A DNA stretch of 64,000 nucleotides from an uncultured Chlorobiaceae bacterium. Its GTDB lineage: Bacteria; Bacteroidota; Chlorobiia; Chlorobiales; Chlorobiaceae. Within the stretch, counting starts at the first letter, position 1, and every line of letters starts with the position of its first letter. The DNA is taken from positions 17,553 through 81,552 of the forward strand of contig CAIQGA010000081.1 in the NCBI GenBank assembly GCA_903871235.1, in the 5' to 3' direction. Shown one piece after another: positions 21,401-31,600 of the stretch. Position numbers and translations under genes: made by a program. The notes under the pieces are model-generated. The model was not told where the DNA came from and made no database searches. It saw nothing but the letters and a program-made list of their open reading frames with translations.

Positions 21401-21950
21401 TGGTTTGCTGGCTTGGGAGGCAGCAGAGCGGTTGCGAAAGTTCGGAACAACAATTGAAAGCGTCATTCTTCTTGACAGTGTAGCCTCGCACGATCCGATA
21501 CGAAGCATTCTGCAAAAAGATGAGGCTGACTTTATTGCCACGATGTTCGATGAAATGGGACTGGGAAGCGCTGAATATTTACGCACGCTCTCTCCTGACG
21601 AACGCCTCGACAGAATTATTCAGCATGAAAGCAGCAATGACTATCTGCCTGAAGGTCTTGATCGTCAGCATATGCGTCGTCTTCTTGCTCTTTTCCAGAA
21701 TAACGGTCTGGCTGCACTGCGTTACCAACCACGAAAAAGTGAGGAGCGGATACTCCTCATCCGACCTAAGCTTGCATCCGGCCAGGCACCGGGTATTGCT
21801 GGTGACGACTATAACGGCTGGGCCCGACTTTGCAGCAGTGGAATGGAATTATACTGGATCGATGGAACACACGGCCAGATGCTGATACCTCCTTTTGTTC
21901 AGCAGTTGGCAGACCATATTCGCAAATATACAGAGCAGATAAAGGGATGA
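18426..21950 (+). CDS. NRPS: A interrupted by methyltransferase - T - TE
   Basis: A2-like IIKAGCVYIPIDP, then SAM-methyltransferase motif VLEIGCASGFTMRHTAP, then A3 YIIFTSGSSGQPKG; T DDFFMLGGHSVLG; TE GWSFGGLLAWEAAERL. Supplied ORF starts at 18399; ATG at 18426 (ATGA overlap with upstream stop) is the likelier start. Confidence 0.92.
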   Translation: MKIADFIFEDPSSAVASGALKAESTRGSGNIASRFSTIAARHPLRTAVVDEEDSMTYRELDDLSDRIAHLLLHQQLQPESRVGIMMGRSRFSIAALFGIIKAGCVYIPIDPTLPLERRNRLLSIANAKALITSADTAGDMQRLEWLNSGLQFSLTLDCDNVDSLVETPGELMSTELWDHIAGEAVNDIDAGGWKSAFTGLPITPSAMEAFGTNAYNKIAPCLKPGARVLEIGCASGFTMRHTAPLAASYLATDLSRHNAERVEVIARNLGLQQVTSRQLAAHDIDILPEKSFDLIVMNSVIESFPGYGYLRNVLDKSVNLLAPGGALFLGNLWDLERQEIYLADLAKFAREHAGEGYSTRSNLNGSFFVPFDFFRDWAARRLERPSLKRSPIDAPGFDPAPYSFDVLISFDQHGEGIASDERKTHLHLDRRALLPENPVQPPAEISASHAAYIIFTSGSSGQPKGVLVEHGSVINLIHAIEEEIYTPLKARIKAEFLNISCCFSFSFDGSIHQIFTPLLNGHTLHLPNEETRQDPERLHSFFESHQLHVVDATPSLFTLLLDYWQERGIGSSAICFILGGETFSTKLPERLYALPGTLNSEIWNAYGPTESCVAACHYRMTSANWHDILPPPIGMPLSGIDIKLCDESGRLLPVGIPGQILIGGAGVAREYINEPELTARHFLVDDEGKRWYCTGDIGRWIEPGLLQFMGREDRQVKVRGYRIELSEIESAMLASPLVRQVAVVVADPRQDGDRILVAWVVANPGFDAVRCRADLDLLLPAWMMPTLIVEIDELPINSNGKLDEHRLPSLHKKELSNSNARMQIPFSRDTERKLAELWQKLLDVPINSVEDDFFMLGGHSVLGIRLVSLIETGFDVKLPLAELFSSTTIARMADRIEAKQAACKWHSLVAVNPCGERTPLVCFHPAGGNVLCYKALADALGRDWPIYMVQASGLEAGQSLQPSVELMITEYLPELQEIIRDRPIILLGWSFGGLLAWEAAERLRKFGTTIESVILLDSVASHDPIRSILQKDEADFIATMFDEMGLGSAEYLRTLSPDERLDRIIQHESSNDYLPEGLDRQHMRRLLALFQNNGLAALRYQPRKSEERILLIRPKLASGQAPGIAGDDYNGWARLCSSGMELYWIDGTHGQMLIPPFVQQLADHIRKYTEQIKG
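18930..19700 (+). other. Methyltransferase domain inserted between A2 and A3 motifs of the A domain
   Basis: ELWDHIAGEAVNDIDAGGWKSAF…LKPGARVLEIGCASGFTMRHTAPLAASYLATDLS…FDLIVMNSVIESFPGYGYL…LLAPGGALFLGNL, placed before TSGSSGQPKG. Confidence 0.85.
21140..21947 (+). other. Type I thioesterase (TE) domain
   Basis: TPLVCFHPAGGNVLCYKALADAL and GWSFGG nucleophile elbow. Confidence 0.9.
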
Positions 21951-22651
21951 ATATGCTTGATCGCCATACCATACGGCTATGGACACATGAGTTTCAGGAA
22001 GTAACAAGTTCTCCGCCACTGTGGCTTGCACTTCTTGATGAAAAAGAGCTGATGCATTGCAGGCAGTTCCGACAGGAAAAAGACCGTATTGCCTATGCGG
22101 CGGCACATGCCCTGCTCCGCACTGCACTCAGCCAAACGTTGGAGCTGCTGCCAGCATCCCTGATTATCGATCATGACAGGATGGGAAAACCTTTCCTCAA
22201 TATGCCTGGCTGCATGAGTATGGCTATCACACTCTCGCATACCTCGGGCATGGTTGCGGTAGCTCTCAGTCAGGCAGGAACTATCGGAGTCGATGTCGAG
22301 GCGATTGATCGCAAAAATATTCCTCATAATAATTTTTCAGCCTATGGTCTGAGTCATGAAGAGCAAGCAATGCTTGCATCGCTCTCTCTTCATGAACGCT
22401 GTGAAGCATTTATCGATTTATGGACAGCACGCGAAGCCGTAGCGAAGGCTGACGGACGGGGGCTTTCCCTCCCATTCTCTGACATAAAGATTGATCTCTC
22501 TATGAACAAAGCCACTATTCATGAAAAGGGGGCATCGCCCTCCTCTCAATGGACGCTGTGGCGAGAACAGCCCTCCCCTCTTTACCGACTGGCAATGGCC
22601 TGGCCGCAAGGAAAAGGAACATGCACAAGAATGAACGAACAACTTATTTGA
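21947..22651 (+). CDS. 4'-phosphopantetheinyl transferase, Sfp type
   Basis: LSHTSGMVAVALSQAGTIGVDVEAIDRK and FIDLWTAREAVAKADGRGL; ATGA overlap with upstream stop at 21947-21950. Confidence 0.92.
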   Translation: MNMLDRHTIRLWTHEFQEVTSSPPLWLALLDEKELMHCRQFRQEKDRIAYAAAHALLRTALSQTLELLPASLIIDHDRMGKPFLNMPGCMSMAITLSHTSGMVAVALSQAGTIGVDVEAIDRKNIPHNNFSAYGLSHEEQAMLASLSLHERCEAFIDLWTAREAVAKADGRGLSLPFSDIKIDLSMNKATIHEKGASPSSQWTLWREQPSPLYRLAMAWPQGKGTCTRMNEQLI

Positions 22652-22673
22652 ACGTGCTCTACGCTATCATACC

Positions 22674-25600
22674 ATGACGAATGAATCACACGAATTCTGG
22701 CGCACACTCCTTGCTGAGCTTCCTCCGCTACGGTTCTCTCAAGAGAGTTCAGGCATCTCATCAAGCGTTTCCACGAACGAACATATTGTCATTGAGCATC
22801 TGCTTGACAGCGTTCAAACCCGTCGTCTCAAGGCATTTGCTGAAACACATGGCATCACGTTCAGTTCGCTGCTTCTGGCGGTACATTTGAAAGTTTTATC
22901 AATGCAGATTCAGGACGGGCGATTCGTGACCGGTATAAAGATAAATGCTGCAGGGGAGGACAACCCGCTGCCTCTGGTTTTTGATGCTGTGGGCCATGAT
23001 GAAAGCTGGAGTAATCTTGCACGCCACATCTCTCTTCTCGAAGAGTCGAGTCGTCGACACAGCGAGGATATGACGCTTGATGAACTGGAAACTCTTTGTA
23101 CTCGCTCCCCACTCTTTGACACCCTTTTTTCTTTTGATCAGTGCATCCCGGAAAAGCCTGCAGAAAACCCTCAGAGTGCTCTTGAAAAGAGAATTCATGC
23201 ATTATGGCAAGCACTGCTGCCCGGCGCAGAGTTCAGTGTTCATGACGGATTTTTTGATGCAGGGGGCAATTCACTGCTGCTTGTTCGTCTGCATGAAAAG
23301 CTTGAAGCCCTTTGGCCCGGAGTCTTCAGTGTTGCCCGCCTCTTCTCAGTGACGACCATTGCCGCTCAGGCCCGCAGTATTCAGGAAAAAAACGAGACAA
23401 AAGAGCGCAATCACCCGCACACGACGCCGAATCGAGTAACAAAAACACACGGCCATATTGCAATCGTTGGCATTGGCATTTGTCTTCCCGGAGCATCGAC
23501 GCTGGAGGCATGCTGGCGAGATATCGCAAATGGTGTTGACAGAGTCTGCCCGATACCTGAGGAACGATGCAAAGAGAGCGTAGCCATGCTCAATGCCCTC
23601 GGGAGTCCGATCCCGGAACAGTTTCAGGAAGCCGCCTGGCTTGAGCAAATTTTCAATTTCGATCCCGAACGGTTTCGCCTTTCACCTGCGGATGCGGCCC
23701 TTGTTCACCCCGAGCAGAGGCATTTTCTTGAAACAGCGCTGATGGCCCTTGAAGATGCCGGTTATGGAGGCAAGTCGCTGGACAATGAAAAGATCGGAAC
23801 CTTTGCCGCAACAAGTCAAGGAGCGGTCTGGACCGATTATGCCCTGAGGGTACTGCCCGAGCGGGCCGAACAGCTCTTTATCAACAATGTACCCTCCAAT
23901 GTCGCTACCCGTCTCTCTTTTCTGCATAACTGGCGGGGACCGGCAACCCTTGTCGATACGGCATGTTCCTCTGCACTGACCGCCGTACATCTGGCCTGTC
24001 AGGCACTTGTCAACGGCGAATGCAGTGCCGCACTGGCCGGAGGCGCCCGATTAATGATGATACCTCATTCATCAACAGCACGCTTCACCATCGAATCATC
24101 AACTGCCAGAACCCATGCGTTTGACGAAAGTGCCGACGGTACCGGTTCAGGAGAGGGTGCAGTTGTCTTTTTACTGAAAACTCTTGAGCGGGCTAAAGCC
24201 GATGGAGATCCAGTGCACGCCGTGATTCGGGGAACAGCGATCAATCAGGACGGAGCTTCAACCGGCATGGCAGCTCCCAATCCGACAGCACAGTCAGAGG
24301 TAATTTCCGCCGCAGCAGCCAAAGCCGGCGTGCCGCTTTCCACCATCTCCTATATCGAGGCACATGGTACCGGCACCCATTTAGGCGATCCCGTAGAAAT
24401 CGAGGGTATTCGTCTTGCATTCAGCCGTGAAACCAGTGAAACCGGTTTTGCCTTGATCGGATCAGGAAAAGGTAATTATGGTCATCTTGACGCCTGTGCT
24501 GGTGCTCTTGGACTGCTTCGTGCGGTTCTCTGCGTAAAAAACGACCAGGCTCCGCCTCAGCCGTTCTTCAGTCAACCGAACCCCCGTATCGACTTTGCGC
24601 ATTCACCGGTAAACGTTTGCCGTCAACTGCTCTCTCTTCCTGACCGTGGCACGCCCCGACGCGCTGGCGTCAGTTCTTTCGGACTGAGCGGAATAAATGT
24701 TCACGCAATCATAGAAGCTCCGCCGCCGGTTATCAGTAAAGCGCTACCCCTCTATTCAGGATGGACGGTGATAGGGCTCTCTGCGGCAACTCCTGTATTA
24801 CTCCACACCTATTCTGCCGCTCTGGCTGAACAGATTCGAGAGAACCCCTCAGGCCCGCTTGCTGACATTGCCTATACCCTGAACAGCGGTCGCGACTCCC
24901 TTTCCGAACGGCTTGTATTCTGGGTTCGTGATCGAAAGGAACTGCTCGGCGCACTGGAAACTTTTCTTTGTGGCACAAAGGCTGAAAACAGCCTGACCGG
25001 CAGACTCGGGCGCCAGCAAAGATCGCTATCAACTGGGCAGATCAATGCTCTCGCGCCGGATGAACCTTCAGCCCGGATGGCGGCACACTCCTTTCTTGAG
25101 GGTGGGCAGCTCATCATGCCACCGGAACAGCACGCCAAACGCGTTCACCTTGCAACAACTCCCCTGCAGAGAATCAGGTGCCATCCTGATCCGAACAGAG
25201 AGAATGCCGTACACCCCATAAAACCAATACCTCTCCAGGTACCGATTGATACTCCTGAAGGAGTGCGTTATCCTCTCGATGTTCACGATCCTGCATTCTG
25301 GCCTGTCAGCGAACACAGACTCGGAGGGGTTCCGACCCTCGTCGGGATGGGGCTGTTACCTCTTCTTGCCGATACACTTGACACAAGCAGTGGAAAATTC
25401 CTGCCATTTGCCGTCAAGAAGATCTCCTGGCTGCGCCCTCTTCAGACCCCGTCGATCAAGGCGGGAAGTGTCAGCCTGCTCATCACGGACCCTGAAGCAA
25501 ATGAACAGCATGCAATACTTGGAGGAAAAACAGTCGACGGAGCCTGGAAAAATTTTGCAGAGGCAACCTTGTGCAAACTTCCTTGCGTACCGCCTCCGGC

Positions 25601-28600
25601 GCTCAATGCTGAAGAGTTACAAGAAAGAAGAGGTAAACTCTTTCCAACCAGTGTTCGCCTGAGTGAAGCGAATGGAGAGGTCAACGTCAGTAACAGATGG
25701 AACTGCCTTATTGCCAAAGGAGATAACGGCAATGAACTCACCGCTCAGCTTGAACGGCCCGATAACAATTTTGAGGGCAGAAATTTGCAGAACCTTCATC
25801 CCGGAGTTCTCGACACCGCTGTAAGCATTGTTCTGGATCGTGCCGGGCTGATACCGGCAAGTTGCGCCGAAGTGCTTCTCTGGCTGCCACTGCCCAAAAA
25901 AGTGTTTGTCTCTGCCATCCCGAACCCAATGGCAGATGGAGGAGTTACCGCCGATGTGAACATGTATGACATGGAGAGCGGTGCGCTCTGTATCTCACTT
26001 AAAAAGCTGCGTTTTATTGCTTCGGCAAAGAGCACGGAGATACAAAAAGAGAGGAAAAAAGTGACCGTGATACCCTCAATTCCTGTATGGGTCGCTGATC
26101 AGAAAGCAAGCACGAGTTTCTCTCCTCTTCCTGCGCTTGTTGTCATCGGTGAGGGCTATTTTTTCCAGAGGGTAACCGAGCACCCGATAGTCAAAAAAAG
26201 TCTTGTGGCATCGTGCAACTCAACAGCACTCACGGATGCGGTAACAAGAGCTATCGCTGACGGCATTGTACACCTCGTACTCTTTCTCCCTGCGCCGGGC
26301 GAAGATGCCGGGCTCCGCACCCTCGTCACCCTACGCACTCTTATAAAGAACATGCATCAACCCCTGCAGCTTCTGGCCGCAGGGTCGGGCGCCTATGCAA
26401 TGACAACCAACACAGGCTCTTTCATGACAACCCCCGACGCAGCACTTGTAGCAGGGCTTGTTAACGTCGCAGCATGTGAAGAGGCGATGCTTTCGACCAG
26501 GTATCTGGAACTGGAAAAAGATGCTCCGATTGAGGCTCTTCTTCAGGAAATCGAATCATGCAACGACCATACCCAATCACCGGTATTGATTGATCAATTC
26601 GGCAGACGCTTTAAGCGCAGCTTCGCTCCCCTTTCCGATTTTCCTGCACCGGCAGCAACACTCTGGCCGGGCTCTGGCTGTTGTGTCATCAGCGGCGGTA
26701 CCGGCGGACTCGCTCTGCTGCTCGCCGAGGAGCTTGCTTCCGGCGGCAGAGTATCGCTTGCACTGCTCTCCCGCCACCCTCTTGAACAGTGTAACGACAG
26801 TGACTCACAAAAACGTCTTGAACGACTGGAGTCGCTCAGCACGAAAGGCATTACGTTCCGCCACTGGTGCGTCGATATCAGTGACCTTGAACAACTCTCC
26901 GGTGTACTCAACGAAGTACGCAAGGTACTTGGCCCAATCACGGCAGTGGTTCACCATGCCGGTCTCGGTGAGAGTAGTCTTCTCATTAACGAAACCCCGG
27001 AATCGTTTGCAGCCTCAACTGCAGCCAAGGTGAATGGTGCACGCAATCTTGATCTGCTCACTCGCAACGACCCAATCGCAGCGTTCATTCTTGCAGGCTC
27101 GTTGAGCGCAGTTGAGTATCGTGCCGGAACAGGTGCCTATGCAGCAGCAAATCTCTTTCTTGATGCCTTTGCTCTCTGGCGGCTACGTGAGGAGCGGCCG
27201 GCACAGTGCATCGACTGGTGCCAGATCGGAGAAATCGGAATGGCGGCCAGAATTCTTTGTGGTAAATTGGACGAGTACAGTTTGACCCCCGAAGAGGTTG
27301 TCCTCCATTGGCGAACAGCACTTGCTTCAGGAGCACCTCAGGTTGCCCTGCTCTATGACGAAAAAACTGATAAGAAAACAGCGTCTGTACCAGCACCTTC
27401 AGAACAATCCAAAACACTCGAAAAGGCTCTGGCAGAGATTTGGGCAGAGATTCTCGGCTATGAAAGCATTGAATTCGATGACGACTTCTATGCTCTCGGA
27501 GGAGACTCGATGTCAGGAATCGATATTATTGATCGCATTATCGGGGGTCTCGGTCATCCGGTCACCTTCACCGATCTCGTTGAGTCCGGCACAGTCACGA
27601 TGCTGGCTGAAAGGCTGCGCCGCCAGGCTCAGACAGCCAACCCGCGCAACATCCAGCTCCCCACACCTGCCCCGAAAAACAGTCGCTATCCCCTGAGCTG
27701 GGAACAAATGGCCCTCATTCGAGCCCAGATGGCGGCAGAAAAGAGCATTGCCTATAACTTGCCGAACATGCTCTCCCTGCCACCCGACTGCAACCTGGAT
27801 CGACTTGCATTGGCTCTTGAGGCCCTCGTCAGGCGTCATGAAATCCTCCGCACCCGCTTTCATCTAAAAGAGAGCGAGGCGGAAATGGAAATACTCTCCG
27901 ACGTGCGGATGCAACTGAAACGCATCTGCCCTACAAATGGAATAACAGCCGATTTTTGTCGCAACTGGCCTCTTCCCTTTGACCTTGAAGCGGCTCCCCC
28001 GGTACGCTTCGAACTGGTCGAGAAAGCTGACGGCACACCGGAAGCCCTCCTTTTCGATATCCATCACAGCCTTGCCGATGGTCTCAGCCTTGAATTGCTC
28101 GCAAGCGATCTTGGTAACCTCTATGCAGGAAAAAACCTGCCTCCACTCGCCTTGCAGCTCAAGGATTACGCATGGTGGAGTCGCAAAGGGGCGGGAATCG
28201 CAGTTGTTGAGAGCGCAAAACGCTATTGGCTGGACCGTTTTTCGTTACCGCTGCCGGTGCTTGATCTGCCTTCTGATCGTCCTCGGCCGGCATTTCATAC
28301 GTGGCAGTGCGGCAGCGTTGCCTTCAGTCTGCCAAAGAAGAGTGTAGAGGCCTTGCGCCGATATGCTGCAACACACAGCACCACCCCCTTTACCGTCGTA
28401 CTCTCTGCATGGGCAGCACTGCTTGCCCGATATTGCCGTAATGAGGATCTGGTTATTTCCGTTCCGGTAGACACCAGGGAGAGTCTCGGCGCAACAGGAG
28501 TACCGGGCATGATGGTATCACTTCTACCGTTGCGATTTTCCTTCAACGATAACGAGTCGATAGAGGGTTTCATCAGAGGCGTCCATGCTGACCTTGCCGA

Positions 28601-31600
28601 TGCGATGCGCCACCGTGCGTGCCCACTCGGAATGCTGCTTGAAGCGCTTGCCCCACCGGCAGCGCCTGAGCGAACGCTGCTCTCTGAGGTGACCCTCTCA
28701 TACATGAACTATGCCGAAAGTAAAGGAGGCTCGCTTGACGATAAAGAGGCATTCCGTCTTACGGGTATCGAACGCAGCGATGGAAAGAACGATATCGCCA
28801 TCTTTATGCGAGATCTGCCCGATCAGATAAGCGTCGTCTGTGAATACTATTCCGCCATGTATGATCAAGAGCGCATTGAACGCATGGGAGAACACTTCAC
28901 CGTTCTGCTTGGTGCTCTGCTGGAATCGCAGCCCGACACGAAACTCTCCCTGCTTCCGTTGCTCACAGCGGAAGAAGAGAACTGGCTTGAAGGGGCTGGA
29001 AACGCCATGGATTATCAATTACAGCGCAGGGGAAATCTCTTTGCCCATTTCACAGCAACAGTAAAACAACAGAACAACTCCATTGCCGTCAGTGATAAAG
29101 AGGAGCGACTCAGCTTCAGCGATTTATGGTACCGTGCCGGCGGCATTGCAGAGTACCTCATTGAGACCGGTATTGGCGAAGGTGATATTGTCGCCCTGCA
29201 CATCGAACGAAGTTGTACTGCCGTCGCCACAATTCTTGGAATCAATTCGCTCGGAGCCTGTTATCTGCCTCTTGATCCATCGTATCCGCCGCGCCGTATT
29301 GCATGGATTCTTGCTGATGCACAGTGCCGGGTAGTGATTGCTGACGCAGCCGGTCGCAAGGCATTGGCAGAAGCCGCCTTGATAGATGATGCAGGATACG
29401 GCGCTGAGGGAGAGAGGCAGATAAAATATGTTACCATTGATGCAGAAAAAATGGCTCTACTCTGCAGCCCCCCTCCTGAAACAAACCGTCGGGATGACCT
29501 GCTTGCCTATCTTATGTACACCTCAGGCTCCACAGGTATACCGAAAGGGGTAAGGATATTCGAACACTCGATCATCCGCCTCGTCATGTATGACAACTCT
29601 ATAACATTCAAGCCAATCGACCGCATCCTTCAGGTTTCATCTTTTGCGTTTGATCTTTCAACCTATGACCTCTGGGGCGCGCTTCTCAGCGGGAGCCAGC
29701 TCTTCATTGCTGATCGTAACGACATTCTTGATCCGGCTACTCTCGCAGAAAAGCTGAAGCGACTGAACATCAGCATCCTGGCAATGCCTACCGGCCTCTT
29801 TCACCGGCAGGCAGAAGTAATGCCTGAAAGTTTTTCCACCCTCAGGGCGGTCATTGCCGGCGGAGAGGCCATGAGTGCGGAACTTATGCGCCGGGTCATG
29901 CAAGCCTCTCCTGAAACCGCATTTTTCAATGGTTACGGCCCAACTGAAAACACAACATTTACAACTATCCATAAAGTCTGTCATCAGGATCTGAAAAAAG
30001 AGAGTTTGCCTATCGGCCGTCCAATCCATCAAACCATAGTACGAGTGCTTGACAAGAATGATCAGATAGTTCCTGTCGGTATATGGGGTGAAATCGTAAC
30101 CGGCGGTGACGGGGTTGCAGATGGCTATCTGAACCGTCCGGAGAGGACGGTTGAGAATTTTTTTTATGGAGAGGACGGTATCTATTATTATCGGACAGGT
30201 GACCTGGGACGATGGAGACGGGATGGCATTCTTGAATTCGGAGGACGCAAGGATGGTCAAATCAAACTCAGAGGCTTCCGTATCGAACCGGGTGAAATTG
30301 AGGAGGCACTTTTACAACACCCGTCAGTTGCCGGAGCTGCAGTTCTCTTTCGGCGGGAAGCAGGAGAACTCATTGCCTGTTTACTTCCGAGGGATGAAAC
30401 ACTTGAAGCTACCGAACTTCGTTCCTGGCTTATGCATCGCATTCCATCCTATATGGTGCCTGCCCGCTTCATCAGGCTCACTCACCTGCCAGTTAATTCC
30501 AATGGCAAACTTGACCGCATCCAGCTCAATCTGGACGCGGATAACGGAGAGATCATAGCCGACAGTAATGCCTCGTCTGGAGGATTACCTTCAGGCAAAG
30601 CCGAACATATGGTCGCTGAGGTTTTTTCCGAAATCTTCCAACGTCCCGTAGAAGATCGCAACGTAAGTTTTCTTGACCTTGGCGGTCACAGCCTCATCAT
30701 CATCAAGGCAATCAACCGTATCGCCCAGCGTTCCGGCATCCGGCTCACCATAAACGACTTTTTTGCCACTCCCACCGTCGCCGGGCTTGCCTCATGCATT
30801 GAGACCGGCAAAAAAAATGATGCAGGAGAGTTCAGGATTCCCCGCGCTGCGGAAACCGCATTTCCTTTCGCGAGCCATGCTGAAGAGCGGCTCTATCTGG
30901 TAAACAGTCTTGATGCGACTTCCGCCGCCTACAATATGACCCTCTTTTTCCGGGCGGGCAGAGAGTTTATACCGGAAGCACTGCGGCAGGCCGTTCTTTC
31001 TCTTGTTGATCGTCACGAATCCCTGCGTACCGGGTTTGAGGAGTGCAACGGCGAAATAATCCGTCGAATTGAAAATACCAAATCCATTACCCTTTCATGG
31101 CAGGAAAATGACCTCAGCATGCTTTCCGACCCCTCTACCGAAGCGTTGAGGCTGACCAGAACAGAGGTTTCCCGGCCTTTCAACCTTTCGAGACCGCCGC
31201 TTCTCAGGGTAAGACTTATCCGTACAGGAGCAGAGCAGACACTCATACTCATCCTGACCCACCACATTGTTCATGACGGGTGGTCATCGAGAATATTTTT
31301 ACGGGAACTGGAACTTGCCTACAAGGCAGCATTGCAGGAAAAGAGAGCAACTTTACCACCGCTGCCGATAACTGTTCGCGACTATGCGGTCTGGCAACGT
31401 ACCCGTGACTGGTCGGATACCGCAATCTGGTGGAAAAATACCCTGAAGGGTGCTCCTGAACGAATCGAGCTCCCCTGCGATCGTCCCCTGCCTGAAATCC
31501 CCTCAAACAAGGGCGCCACTCTGAAAAAAGAGTTGCCGCAGGAGACCGCCAAAGCGCTTCAGCAGATTGCTTTACGGAACGGCGTGAGTATGGCTGCGCT

